DNA of 64,000 nucleotides from Actinoplanes italicus. GTDB taxonomy: Bacteria > Actinomycetota > Actinomycetes > Mycobacteriales > Micromonosporaceae. Of the stretch, positions 6,999 to 15,166 are shown piece by piece. A model generated the notes under the pieces. The model had not been told where the DNA came from and did not search any database. It saw only the letters and a program-made list of their open reading frames with translations. The stretch spans positions 124,001-188,000 of the forward strand of contig NZ_PVMZ01000013.1 in NCBI RefSeq assembly GCF_003001815.1. The letters run 5' to 3'. Both the position numbers and the translations under genes were made by a program. The stretch's first letter is position 1. Each line of letters starts with the position of its first letter.

Positions 6999-8525
6999 TT
7001 GATCGACCAGAAGCCGCGCTACGTGCTGTTTCCCGGCCGCCATCACCTCCTGACGCGCTTCCAGGCCGACTATCTGCACCGGCTCGCCTCGGAGAGTGAA
7101 GCCACGATCGTGTGGGCGGTGACGTCGGCCAACCACGACAACACCCGGCGCAACCCGGTCCCGTACCACCGGCGGGAGGCCGCGATCGAGCGGTTCAGCC
7201 TGCTCAGCGGCCTGCGTTCGCTGGTCGTGCCGATCTTCGACACGGCACCCACCGACGCGTTCGCCGAGGTCACCCTCAAGAGCATCGCGGTCGCCACCGG
7301 CATCGACCTGACCCCGGACGACACGGTGGTGGCCTGCTCCACGCCGGAGGTGGCGAAACTCTACGAGCGGATCGGCTTCCCGATCGCGCTGGTAGAGGCC
7401 GACCCCGAGTTGCGTACGACCCCCGAGCGCCCGTGGGACGTGCTGCTGCGCCTGGCCGCCGGCGACGAGGAGTGGCGCAAGCTGGCCCACCCGGCGACCA
7501 TCGACGTGTTCGAGCGCTACCGGCTGGCCGAGACGGTCCGGACCGTCGTGGAGGATCCGCTGGTCGGCGACGAGGGCGGGCTCACCGCCACCCGCGACTA
7601 CCGGACGTACGTGGAGGCGTTCGCCGACGCGGCGGAGCGCAAGTGGTCGGCGGTGCGGCAGTACGTGCGGCCGGGCCGGATCGTGGACATCGGCTGTGGC
7701 GCCGGTTCGCTGCTGGAGCTGGCCGACCGCGAGCCCGGCCTGCACGAGAGCGACCTGATCGGCGTCGAGGTCGCCCGGCACCTTTACACCGAGTGCGTGC
7801 ACAAGAAGGCGCAGGGCGTCTTCCGGAACGCGAACGTGTACTTCTATCAGCGCAACGTCCTCGGCGGTGCGATCTTCGCGGACCGGTCGGTGGACACCAC
7901 GCTGACGTTCGCGCTGACCCACGAGATCTGGTCGTACGGCAGGCAACGCGAGTCGCTGCTCCAGTTCGCCAGCCGCATCTTCGACCACACCGTCCCCGGC
8001 GGTGTCTGGATCAACAGCGACGTGTGCGGCCCCGACGACCGCCGCCGCGAGGTCCTGCTGGACCTGGCCACCGACGACGGCGCCAACCCGGAGCAGCCGC
8101 GGACCGATCTCGCCGAGCTGTCGTCCGGCGAGGTCAACCAGTATGTCGCCGGTCTGTCGACGCGGGCCCGGCTCGACCAGTTCGCGGTGGACTTCGCGTT
8201 CCCGTTCGCGTTCGAGCCGGCCGGCGAGGGCACGGTGCGCCTCGAACTGGGCGCCGCCATGGACTTCCTGACCCGCAAGGACTACGTCGACAACTGGCTG
8301 TCGGAGACGAAGGAGCAGTTCTGCGGCCTGTCCTTCGCCGAGTGGTCCGACCTGCTGGCCGAGGCCGGTTTCGAGCTCGACGCGGCCTCGGCCCCGATCC
8401 GCAACGACTGGGTGATCGACAACCGGATCGCCCCGGTCGCGTCGCTCACCGAACTCGACGGCCGCCCGCTGGCCTGGCCCAGCACGCACCTGCTCGTGGT
8501 GGCCCGCCGCCCCCGCAACAGCTAG
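6999..8525 (+). CDS. Nucleotidyltransferase-like domain fused to a class I SAM methyltransferase
   Basis: A 508-residue protein starting at TTG 6999, directly after GGGGGA. Residues 8-25 (VLFPGRHHLLTRFQADYL) look like the nucleotide-binding start of the HIGH/NadM-type nucleotidylyltransferase fold, and a later CSTPEVAKLYERIG may match its second motif. Residues about 228-237 (IVDIGCGAGS) are motif I of a Rossmann methyltransferase, followed by an acidic IGVEVA. The C-terminal 150 residues continue the methyltransferase fold (LLVVARRPRN at the end). It therefore probably activates a small molecule with a nucleotide and methylates it, or edits a nucleotide-linked substrate. Its stop overlaps the stop of the convergent PaaK-like gene by 4 bases. 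Confidence 0.6.
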   Translation: MIDQKPRYVLFPGRHHLLTRFQADYLHRLASESEATIVWAVTSANHDNTRRNPVPYHRREAAIERFSLLSGLRSLVVPIFDTAPTDAFAEVTLKSIAVATGIDLTPDDTVVACSTPEVAKLYERIGFPIALVEADPELRTTPERPWDVLLRLAAGDEEWRKLAHPATIDVFERYRLAETVRTVVEDPLVGDEGGLTATRDYRTYVEAFADAAERKWSAVRQYVRPGRIVDIGCGAGSLLELADREPGLHESDLIGVEVARHLYTECVHKKAQGVFRNANVYFYQRNVLGGAIFADRSVDTTLTFALTHEIWSYGRQRESLLQFASRIFDHTVPGGVWINSDVCGPDDRRREVLLDLATDDGANPEQPRTDLAELSSGEVNQYVAGLSTRARLDQFAVDFAFPFAFEPAGEGTVRLELGAAMDFLTRKDYVDNWLSETKEQFCGLSFAEWSDLLAEAGFELDAASAPIRNDWVIDNRIAPVASLTELDGRPLAWPSTHLLVVARRPRNS

Positions 8526-9934
8526 GCCGCCCCGTCCTCGGGGCGGGTCCAGCGGTGCTTCACGCCCTTCGGGAAGTACTCCGGGTCGTCCGCGGCCCGG
8601 AGTTCCACCAGCGGTGTCTGCTGCTCGGCCGGCACGTAGTGGGCGAACTCGCTGTTGAGCCGTACCAGCTCGGTGCGGATCGACTCGGCGGCGAGTCGCT
8701 CGCGTTCCGGTGTGGCCTCGGCGCCGGGCGCCAGCTCGACCACCACGGACAGCCAGCGGTCCCGGTCGGCGTCCTCGACCGTGCGCAGCACGAACCGCCC
8801 GGTCGTCCACCCGCTGACCGCCGGCCGTTCCAGACCGACCGTGACGTTCTCCGGGTACACGTTGGCGCCGAAGAACGACACCGTGAACAGCGAACGCCCG
8901 AACACGTAGACGAACGGCAGCGGCGGCCCCTCGCCCGGCTCGAAACCATGCCTTCGGCAGAACAGGATCATTTCGGCGTACGACAGGAGCCCGCCCTCGT
9001 CGGCGATGTGATACCGGACCAGGGGTACCGTGCCGTCGGCGCTGAACACCAGCGTCCCGTCCTCGGCCGTCTCGAACAGGCGCGCCGCCGGGTCGTACTG
9101 CACCAGCGTCGGTAGCCGTGAGTCGCCGAACAGCGCCGACGCCACCTCCGGGTGCCCGGCGAGGAAACGGCGGATGCGCACGCTCAGCGCCGTCTCGTTG
9201 CCGAGCACCCCCGCGTCGGCCGTGCCGTAGAGCGACGCGACCCCGGACTCCGGATCGGCGATGCCGGCCCGCCCGGCCATCAGGTCACGCCACTGCTCGC
9301 TGAACACCTCGCCTGCCAGCACCAGCTTGACCTGCATGGACGGCCAGTCCACGCCTCGGGCCACCCCGGCGTCGACGACGTTCTTGACGAACGGCGGATA
9401 GCCCAGCAGCACGGTCTGCTCGAACAGCGGCCCGAGCTCCCCGACCACCCGCAGGATCTCCTCGACGTCGTTGCCGGGCGCGGCCACCGTGATCGGATAG
9501 CCGCCGGCCGCCAGCTGCCGGCACGCCGCGACCGTGTACATGCCGCCGACCCAGTTGCCGAGCGCGAAGCACACCACGGCCAGGGTGCTGCGCTCGGCGG
9601 CCCGGAACCCGTCCCGGAACACCTGCTCGAAGCGGGCCGTGACCGGCCGCTCGTCCTCGACCGTCCGCGGCCACACCGTCGGACGGCCCGACGATCCGGA
9701 CGACACCGCCACCATGGCCGCCGTGTCGAGGCGCCCGCCACGGCAGCGCTCGCTCAACCCGTACCGCTGATGGTAGTTGATCTTGGTCGTCAACGGGATC
9801 CACGACGGATCGCCGACCGCGCCCGGATCCACTCCCAGCTCCCGCAGAAAACGCGCATAGGCGGGAACGTTCCCGGCCGCGTCGCGGAACAGTGCGAGGA
9901 CCGACAGTGGCTCCGGGCCGCTGGGCTCGTGCAT
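8522..9934 (-). CDS. PaaK-like adenylate-forming enzyme (phenylacetate-CoA ligase family)
   Basis: This 470-residue protein starts at ATG 9934 behind CGGGAG. The phosphate-binding loop SSGSSGRPT is at residues 78-86. Further signs of the ANL/PaaK family are SLYGTADAG (adenine-binding region), VPLVRYHIADEGG and FVYVFGRSLFTVSFFGANVYPENV. The family joins ATP and an aryl or acyl acid to give an acyl-adenylate and then a CoA thioester. The lack of other phenylacetate genes argues against classical degradation and for a specialised acid substrate. Its tail-to-tail overlap with the methyltransferase fusion suggests that the two genes travel together. Confidence 0.75.
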   Translation of the reverse strand: MHEPSGPEPLSVLALFRDAAGNVPAYARFLRELGVDPGAVGDPSWIPLTTKINYHQRYGLSERCRGGRLDTAAMVAVSSGSSGRPTVWPRTVEDERPVTARFEQVFRDGFRAAERSTLAVVCFALGNWVGGMYTVAACRQLAAGGYPITVAAPGNDVEEILRVVGELGPLFEQTVLLGYPPFVKNVVDAGVARGVDWPSMQVKLVLAGEVFSEQWRDLMAGRAGIADPESGVASLYGTADAGVLGNETALSVRIRRFLAGHPEVASALFGDSRLPTLVQYDPAARLFETAEDGTLVFSADGTVPLVRYHIADEGGLLSYAEMILFCRRHGFEPGEGPPLPFVYVFGRSLFTVSFFGANVYPENVTVGLERPAVSGWTTGRFVLRTVEDADRDRWLSVVVELAPGAEATPERERLAAESIRTELVRLNSEFAHYVPAEQQTPLVELRAADDPEYFPKGVKHRWTRPEDGAA

Positions 9935-10125
9935 CCGGTGCTCCCGTTCTCGAAGTGAGACTCCCGGATACCGTCTTACCGGATAAGGGCCGCGAACGGA
10001 CCCTTACCGCGCGGCGCTCGTCCAACGCGCCGTACCCGCCGACGGCCTCCCGCACTGCGAGGAGGCGCTGAAGGGTGTACCGGCAGTGCATCGTCACGGC
10101 CGCGGGCCGCGCGTACGGCCGGGAG

Positions 10126-10330
10126 ATGAACAACCGTGACCAGGTGCGCGCCTTCCTCGTCTCACGGCGCGGCCGGATCACCCGGAGCAGGCCGGGCTGC
10201 CGGCCGGGAGCCCGGCCTGCGTTCCCGGGCTGCGACGCGGCGAGGTCGCGGCCCTGTCCGGCGTGAGCGTCGAGTACTACGGCAAGCTCGAACGCGGCCG
10301 CATCGCCGCGCCCCTACCCGCTTGCTGCCT
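10126..10330 (+). pseudogene. Frameshifted, truncated XRE-family regulator
   Basis: From ATG 10126 the first frame reads MNNRDQVRAFLVSRRGRIT. After position 10180 the homologous sequence continues one frame away (PEQAGLPAG, then VPGLRRGEVAALSGVSVEYY and GKLERG). This is the N-terminal helix-turn-helix of the same regulator family as the intact gene at 21687. One base is missing between ATC and CCGGAG (near 10180). The sequence then stops resembling the family after about residue 65, so the C-terminal ligand domain is gone too. The gene is dead unless programmed shifting and an independent function are assumed. Confidence 0.75.
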
Positions 10331-10412
10331 TGCCGCGATCGTTCGGTGCGCCCCATTCCGTCCGCCGAGGCGCTCGGCGGCAGGGCAACGTCCGCTGGTC
10401 ACGTCCGCTGGC

Positions 10413-10526
10413 GTGGTGATTTGTGGCTCGCGGGTGGGCGTGAGTCACCACGGTGTGGGGGTGGCTGGTGTGTGTGGTGACTTGTGGCTCGCCGGTGGGC
10501 GTGGTTCACCACGGTCTGGGGGTGGC
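10413..10526. repeat. Two 53-bp direct repeats, each an inverted-repeat unit
   Basis: Copies at 10413-10465 and 10474-10526 (period 61) share most positions. Each begins GTGGTGA and has TCACCAC about 25 bases later, so each can form a stem-loop. They lie in the gap of about 350 bases between the dead XRE gene and the end of the ABC permease gene, which holds no gene. They resemble small REP-type repeats. Confidence 0.55.
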
Positions 10527-10577
10527 CGCGAACCGCGGGTCGCCGTGTTGGGGAACGCAGTGACCCGCGGTTCGCGG
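10526..10577. terminator. 16-bp perfect hairpin downstream of the ABC operon
   Basis: CCGCGAACCGCGGGTC (10526-10541) pairs without mismatch to GACCCGCGGTTCGCGG (10562-10577), with a 20-base loop. It lies about 110 bases beyond the permease stop and is the best candidate terminator for the minus-strand unit, though it lacks a U-tract. Confidence 0.5.
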
Positions 10578-10687
10578 GGTGGGCGTCGTGACGTTCGGGA
10601 CGGTGGAAGCCGAACGGCCTGGAACTCACGCTCGGCACCCCCGGCCGGCGGCAGCGGTAGGCCCCGGGCACGAGACCCGCCGGAGCC

Positions 10688-13303
10688 TCAGTCGACGGCC
10701 AGGGCCGCGACCGGGCTGACTCGGGCCGCGCGGCGGGCCGGGAGCAGGCCGGTCAGGACGGTGATCGCGGCTATCGCCACTGCGATCGCGGCGAGCTGCG
10801 CGGCCGGGAAGGTCAGCGGCAGGTCCAGGCGTAGCGACTCCAGCGTCAGCCAGGCCATCGGCACGCCCAGCGCAATGCCGAGGACAGCGCCGATCAGACC
10901 GTACAGCCCCGCCTCCATGCCGACCATCGTCCGCAGCCGGGCCCTGGTCAGACCCAGCGCGCGGGCCAGCCCGAACTCGCGGGTGCGTTCCAGCACCGAC
11001 AGACCGGTCGTGGTGCCGACCCCGACCACGGCGATCAGCACGGTCAGCCCGAGAAGTCCGAGGGCGGCCGCGAACAGCGACGACACCTCGCCGTCGGCCT
11101 TGTCCCGCTCGTCGGCGAGGACCGCCACCTCCGCGCCGGCCGGGGCGCCGATCCGCCGGAAGGCGGCCAGCGCCTCGTCGCGCGTGCCAGAGCCGGAGTC
11201 GGCGTCGAAGCTGGAGTTGGTGCTGGAGCCAGCGTCGGAGCCAGCGCCAGCGTTGGAGCCGGCACCGGAGTTGGAGCCGGCGCCGGCGTCGATGTCGGCC
11301 AGCAGACCGGCCGACGATCCGCCGAGGGCCACCAGATCGCCGTCGCTCAGTACCGCACCTGACCGCAGCGGACCCTCACCGGTCAGCACCGCCACCACCG
11401 TCACGCGGATGGTCGTCGCGTCACCGCCGCCCGGCGCGCCCGGCGCGGCAGTCGGCGACAGGGTCACCACGTCACCGACCCCGGCCCCGAGATCCTCGGC
11501 GGCCACCGACGACAGGATCACCCTGCCGGGACCCAGGGCGGCGATGTCCCCGGCAGCCGCCGAGAGGGTCCGCAGCGCCGGCATCGCCGTCATGTCGATC
11601 GCGATGGCGCCGTGCGAGTACCCGCCGGAGGAGGAACTGAAGTCGGCCATCCGGAACGGTGTGACGTCCCGGAACCGCGGATCGGCCCGCACACCGGACA
11701 CCAGCTGATCGAAACCGGTCGGCGACTCGGCGATCATGGCCAGGTCAGCCGGTGTGCGCGCGGCCATCGTACGGTCGGTCCACAACTGCAGGCTGCTGAT
11801 TCCGACGACCGTGCCGGCGAGCATGGTCACGCCCAGCGCCACGACCACCGACACCGCGGCGGCCCGTTTGGGGGCGCCGCCGATACCGCTGACCGCGAGC
11901 CTCCCGGTCGCGCCGAGCCGGCGCAGCGGCCACCCGGCCACTGCCAGGACCGGGCGGATCAGCATCGGTCCGAGCACGATCAGGGCGCCGAAGGCCAGCG
12001 CACCCACCCCGACCAGGTAGAGCAGCACCTCAGAGGATCCCGTCGAGCGGGCGGTCAGCCACCCCATACCGCCGGTCGCGGCGAGCAGCAGCAAGCCTCC
12101 CACCAGGCGTGGCGTGGCGATGCCCGGCTCTGCGGCCAGCGTGCTCGCCGACCGCAGCGCCTGCAACGGGGAGACTCCGGCAGCGGCGAACGCCGGGGCG
12201 AGAACGGCGCCGGCGGTCAGCAGCGTGGCTCCGATCACCACCGCCACGGCCGCGGCAAGGGAAGGATCAGGACCGGTCAGGGTACGCCCGAACGCGCCCG
12301 CGACCGCAGGCGCTGACAAGCCCGCGAGCTGGGCGAGGACCACACCTGCCGTGCCGGTGACCAGCCCGGTCACCGCGCCCTCGACGGCCAGCGCCACGAC
12401 CAGTTGACCGCGCTGGGCGCCGATCGCCCGCAGCAGCGCCAACTGCCGCAGACGCTGGGCGAACACGATCCGGAACGTGGAGGTGGCGACCAGGGCGGCG
12501 GCCACCACGGCGATCGCCACGAACATCGCCACCAGAGCGAAGATCTGATCGAACTGGCGTACGGCGGCGCGTGCCTCCCGTACCCGCATGGCCTCGCCCG
12601 TGGTGATGCTGATGTAGGCCTGCGGATCCCGGAGCAGCCGCTCGGACAGCCCGTCCATCATGGCCGACACGTCGGCGCCGTCCGCGACCAGCACGTCGAC
12701 CCGCGAGAAACCGGGTTCGCCACTGATCCTGGTGACCACGTCGTCCGGTGCCCAGGCCCGTTCGGCGCTGTCCTGCGGCCCGTCGACCACCCCCGTCACG
12801 GTCACCGTCACCGGTTTCGCGTCGTGGTCGCCAGAGTGCAGGCGCAGCGTGCCGCCCACGGTCGTGCCGAGTCGCGCCGCGGCCCGGCGGTCCATCGCGA
12901 TCTGCCGGCCCCCGGTGGGGTAGGTGCCCGCGATCAGGGTGAGCCGGGACAGCGGGCCGGTGCCCGGGTCGGCGAGCAGTTCCAGGTCGGTGCCGGCCGC
13001 CGCGTCGCCGACCGTGAACCAGGCGGTCGTCCGGCCGGCTGACTCCCGTACGCCCGCGGTGGTCTTGATCTCGGTGATCTGTTCGGGGTTGAGCGGTTCC
13101 CCGCCGGCCGCGTAGACGACCAGGTCGACCGCTTCCGGGGTCTCGCTGAACGTGTCGAGCGTGGTCCGGGTGACGACCGAGTAGGCCAGCACCGTGCCGA
13201 ACACCACGAACGCCGCCACCAGCACCGACAGGCCGGTCAGCAGCAGCCGTCCGGGTCGGCGCCACACCCCGCTGAGTTGGGTACGCAGCACGCCCCCGCT
13301 CAT
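10688..13303 (-). CDS. ABC transporter permease, FtsX/MacB type
   Basis: This 871-residue membrane protein has an N-terminal anchor (LLLTGLSVLVAAFVVFGTVL), a large extracytoplasmic domain, three membrane spans of the first FtsX domain from about residue 250 on, further spans in the middle, a second extracytoplasmic part and a C-terminal FtsX domain ending PARRAARVSPVAALAVD. FtsX permeases work as mechanotransmitters or export lipids, peptides and drugs. A serine/glycine-rich stretch of repeated AGSNAGAGSD-like residues (nt about 11165-11300) lies in the second external domain and looks like an expanded linker. Its ATG overlaps the stop of the ATPase gene by 4 bases, so the two are coupled. 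Confidence 0.9.
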   Translation of the reverse strand: MSGGVLRTQLSGVWRRPGRLLLTGLSVLVAAFVVFGTVLAYSVVTRTTLDTFSETPEAVDLVVYAAGGEPLNPEQITEIKTTAGVRESAGRTTAWFTVGDAAAGTDLELLADPGTGPLSRLTLIAGTYPTGGRQIAMDRRAAARLGTTVGGTLRLHSGDHDAKPVTVTVTGVVDGPQDSAERAWAPDDVVTRISGEPGFSRVDVLVADGADVSAMMDGLSERLLRDPQAYISITTGEAMRVREARAAVRQFDQIFALVAMFVAIAVVAAALVATSTFRIVFAQRLRQLALLRAIGAQRGQLVVALAVEGAVTGLVTGTAGVVLAQLAGLSAPAVAGAFGRTLTGPDPSLAAAVAVVIGATLLTAGAVLAPAFAAAGVSPLQALRSASTLAAEPGIATPRLVGGLLLLAATGGMGWLTARSTGSSEVLLYLVGVGALAFGALIVLGPMLIRPVLAVAGWPLRRLGATGRLAVSGIGGAPKRAAAVSVVVALGVTMLAGTVVGISSLQLWTDRTMAARTPADLAMIAESPTGFDQLVSGVRADPRFRDVTPFRMADFSSSSGGYSHGAIAIDMTAMPALRTLSAAAGDIAALGPGRVILSSVAAEDLGAGVGDVVTLSPTAAPGAPGGGDATTIRVTVVAVLTGEGPLRSGAVLSDGDLVALGGSSAGLLADIDAGAGSNSGAGSNAGAGSDAGSSTNSSFDADSGSGTRDEALAAFRRIGAPAGAEVAVLADERDKADGEVSSLFAAALGLLGLTVLIAVVGVGTTTGLSVLERTREFGLARALGLTRARLRTMVGMEAGLYGLIGAVLGIALGVPMAWLTLESLRLDLPLTFPAAQLAAIAVAIAAITVLTGLLPARRAARVSPVAALAVD

Positions 13304-14022
13304 GAGAAGCCGCCGGCGGAGGGAGGGACTGAGGAAAGAACAGTGTGCGGGGCGGTGTCCTGGACGATACGGCCGTCGGCCAGCACGAGCACGCGGTCGG
13401 CGTACCCGGCGGCCTCCGGGTCGTGGGTCACCATGACGACGGTCTGGCCGAGCCGGTGCACCGAGTCGCGCAGGAAACCGAGCACCTCGGCGCCCGACTT
13501 CGAGTCGAGGTTGCCGGTCGGCTCGTCGGCGAAGATCACGTCCGGGCGGGTGCTCAGCGCCCGGGCGAGGGCGACCCGCTGCTGCTGGCCGCCGGAGAGC
13601 TCGGACGGCCGGTGCCCGAGCCGGTCGCCGATGCCCAGAACACCGACGACGTGCTCGAACAGGTCGGAGTCCACGGCCCGGCCGGCCAACTCGGCCGGCA
13701 GCGTGATGTTCTGCCGCGCGGTGAGCTGCGGCAGCAGGTTGAACGCCTGGAACACGAATCCGATCCGGTCGCGGCGCACCGCGGTCAGCGCCCTGTCGGA
13801 CAGCCCGGTCACCTCGGTGTCGCCGATGCTGATCCGGCCACTGGTGACCGAGTCGAGCCCGGCCAGGCAGTGCATGAAGGTCGACTTGCCGGATCCCGAC
13901 GGGCCCATGATCGCGGTGAACCGGCCGCGGGCGAAGGTGGCCGACACCCCGTCGAGGGCGCGAACCGCGCCGTGGCCGGCCCCGTAGACCTTGACCAGGT
14001 CGGTGGCGGTGACGGCGGCCAT
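13300..14022 (-). CDS. ABC transporter ATP-binding protein (MacB/LolD type)
   Basis: A 240-residue ATPase with Walker A GPSGSGKST (residues 40-48), Q-loop FVFQAFNLLPQL, signature LSGGQQQR, Walker B VIFADEPTGNLDSKSG and the switch histidine in VMVTHDPEAAG. The GNLDSKSG D-loop and the FNLLPQLTARQNI segment are typical of ATPases that drive FtsX-type permeases. It energises the permease encoded directly downstream. Its start codon shares a base with the stop of the preceding small anchored protein (TGATG), so translation is linked. Confidence 0.95.
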   Translation of the reverse strand: MAAVTATDLVKVYGAGHGAVRALDGVSATFARGRFTAIMGPSGSGKSTFMHCLAGLDSVTSGRISIGDTEVTGLSDRALTAVRRDRIGFVFQAFNLLPQLTARQNITLPAELAGRAVDSDLFEHVVGVLGIGDRLGHRPSELSGGQQQRVALARALSTRPDVIFADEPTGNLDSKSGAEVLGFLRDSVHRLGQTVVMVTHDPEAAGYADRVLVLADGRIVQDTAPHTVLSSVPPSAGGFS

Positions 14023-14423
14023 CAGAGCGCGATCTTCGGGATGCGCAGCCTCACGCCGCTGTCCTCGCAGTGCCCGGCGGCCAGCTCGTAGATCTCGTCG
14101 AGTTCACCGACGTCCGGGCGTACGGACTCGCCGGTCGCCCTGGCCTTCTGCCAGCGGACGTAGCGGCCGACCTCCGTGCTGATCCCGTCGTTCTCCAGCC
14201 GGGTGTAGCGGACCTGCCGGATCTGCTGCTCCCACTTCTCGGCCTCGGCGGCGTCGGCGGGCGGGGTCTGCGCCTTGTCGATCAGCTCCTGGGCGAGCCT
14301 GCAGTCGGCGGCCGACGCGGCGGTCGGGCCGAAGCGCTTGTCCCACAGGTAGTTCACCCCGAAGGCGACACCGGCGAGGACGATCGCGGTCAGGATCCCG
14401 AAGGTGACGTGTCTGCTGTTCAC
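14022..14423 (-). CDS. Membrane-anchored protein of unknown function in the ABC operon
   Basis: The likely start is GTG 14423 (133 residues); a TTG at 14480 would add 19 basic residues. One N-terminal hydrophobic segment (FGILTAIVLAGVAFGVNYL) anchors a soluble domain outside the cell, rich in charged helices (EAEKWEQQIRQVRYTRLEND). Two cysteines (ADCRLAQ and HCEDSG) could form a disulfide. No family was recognised. The TGATG junction with the ATPase gene makes it part of the transporter unit, perhaps as an accessory or sensing subunit. Confidence 0.6.
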   Translation of the reverse strand: MNSRHVTFGILTAIVLAGVAFGVNYLWDKRFGPTAASAADCRLAQELIDKAQTPPADAAEAEKWEQQIRQVRYTRLENDGISTEVGRYVRWQKARATGESVRPDVGELDEIYELAAGHCEDSGVRLRIPKIAL

Positions 14424-14506
14424 GGTGACGATTCTTCGGCGTGCGGAGGCTCCGGCGCATTGACGCCAGATCAGATTCAAAGGCTGCCCGATGTACGACT
14501 CAGGTC

Positions 14507-15166
14507 TTACACCCCTGGCTTGACCAGGCCTATCTCGTACGCGAACACGACGGCCTGCACGCGGTCGCGTAATTCCAGTTTAGCCAGGATGCGACCGAAA
14601 TGAGTCTTCACCGTGCCCTCGGCCACGAACAGCCGGGCGGCGATCTCGCCGTTCGACAGCCCGGACGCGACCAGCTCCAGAACCTCGCGTTCCCGTTCGG
14701 TCAGCGACGCCAGCCGCTCGTCGGCGCGCCCCGGCAGGGTCAGCTGCCCGGAGAACCTGTCCAGCAGCGCCCGGGTCACCCGTGGCGCCACCACCGACTC
14801 ACCGGCCGCGAACACCCGGATCGCGTCGAGCAGTTGCTCGGGCGGCGCGTTCTTCAGCAGGAACCCGCTCGCCCCGGCCTGCAGCGCCGCGAACGCGTCC
14901 TCGTCGGTGTCGAACGTGGTCAGCACCAGCACCCGCGGACCGTCAGCCCCGGTACAGATCCGCCGGGTCGCCTCCACGCCGTCCATCACCGGCATCCGGA
15001 TGTCCATCACCACCACGTCGGCACTCGTGCGGGCCAGCAGGGCGAGCGCCTCGGCGCCGTCCCCGGCCTCGCCGACCACCTCCATGTCGGCCTGCGCGGA
15101 CAGCACCATCCCGAACCCGGCGCGGACCAGCGCCTGGTCGTCGACAAGCACGACCCTGATGCTCAT
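14507..15166 (-). CDS. NarL/LuxR-family response regulator
   Basis: Start ATG 15166, behind a perfect AAGGAGG; the ATG overlaps the kinase stop by 4 bases. The 219-residue protein has a receiver domain with acidic Asp9/Asp10, phospho-acceptor Asp55 (VVVMDIRMP), Thr in LVLTTFD and Lys in FLLKNAPPE. The C-terminal LuxR helix-turn-helix runs LTEREREVLELVASGLSNGE to VKTHFGRIL. The family is activated by phosphotransfer from HisKA_3 kinases such as the one encoded upstream. The obvious target is the ABC transporter unit 83 bases downstream. Confidence 0.95.
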   Translation of the reverse strand: MSIRVVLVDDQALVRAGFGMVLSAQADMEVVGEAGDGAEALALLARTSADVVVMDIRMPVMDGVEATRRICTGADGPRVLVLTTFDTDEDAFAALQAGASGFLLKNAPPEQLLDAIRVFAAGESVVAPRVTRALLDRFSGQLTLPGRADERLASLTEREREVLELVASGLSNGEIAARLFVAEGTVKTHFGRILAKLELRDRVQAVVFAYEIGLVKPGV

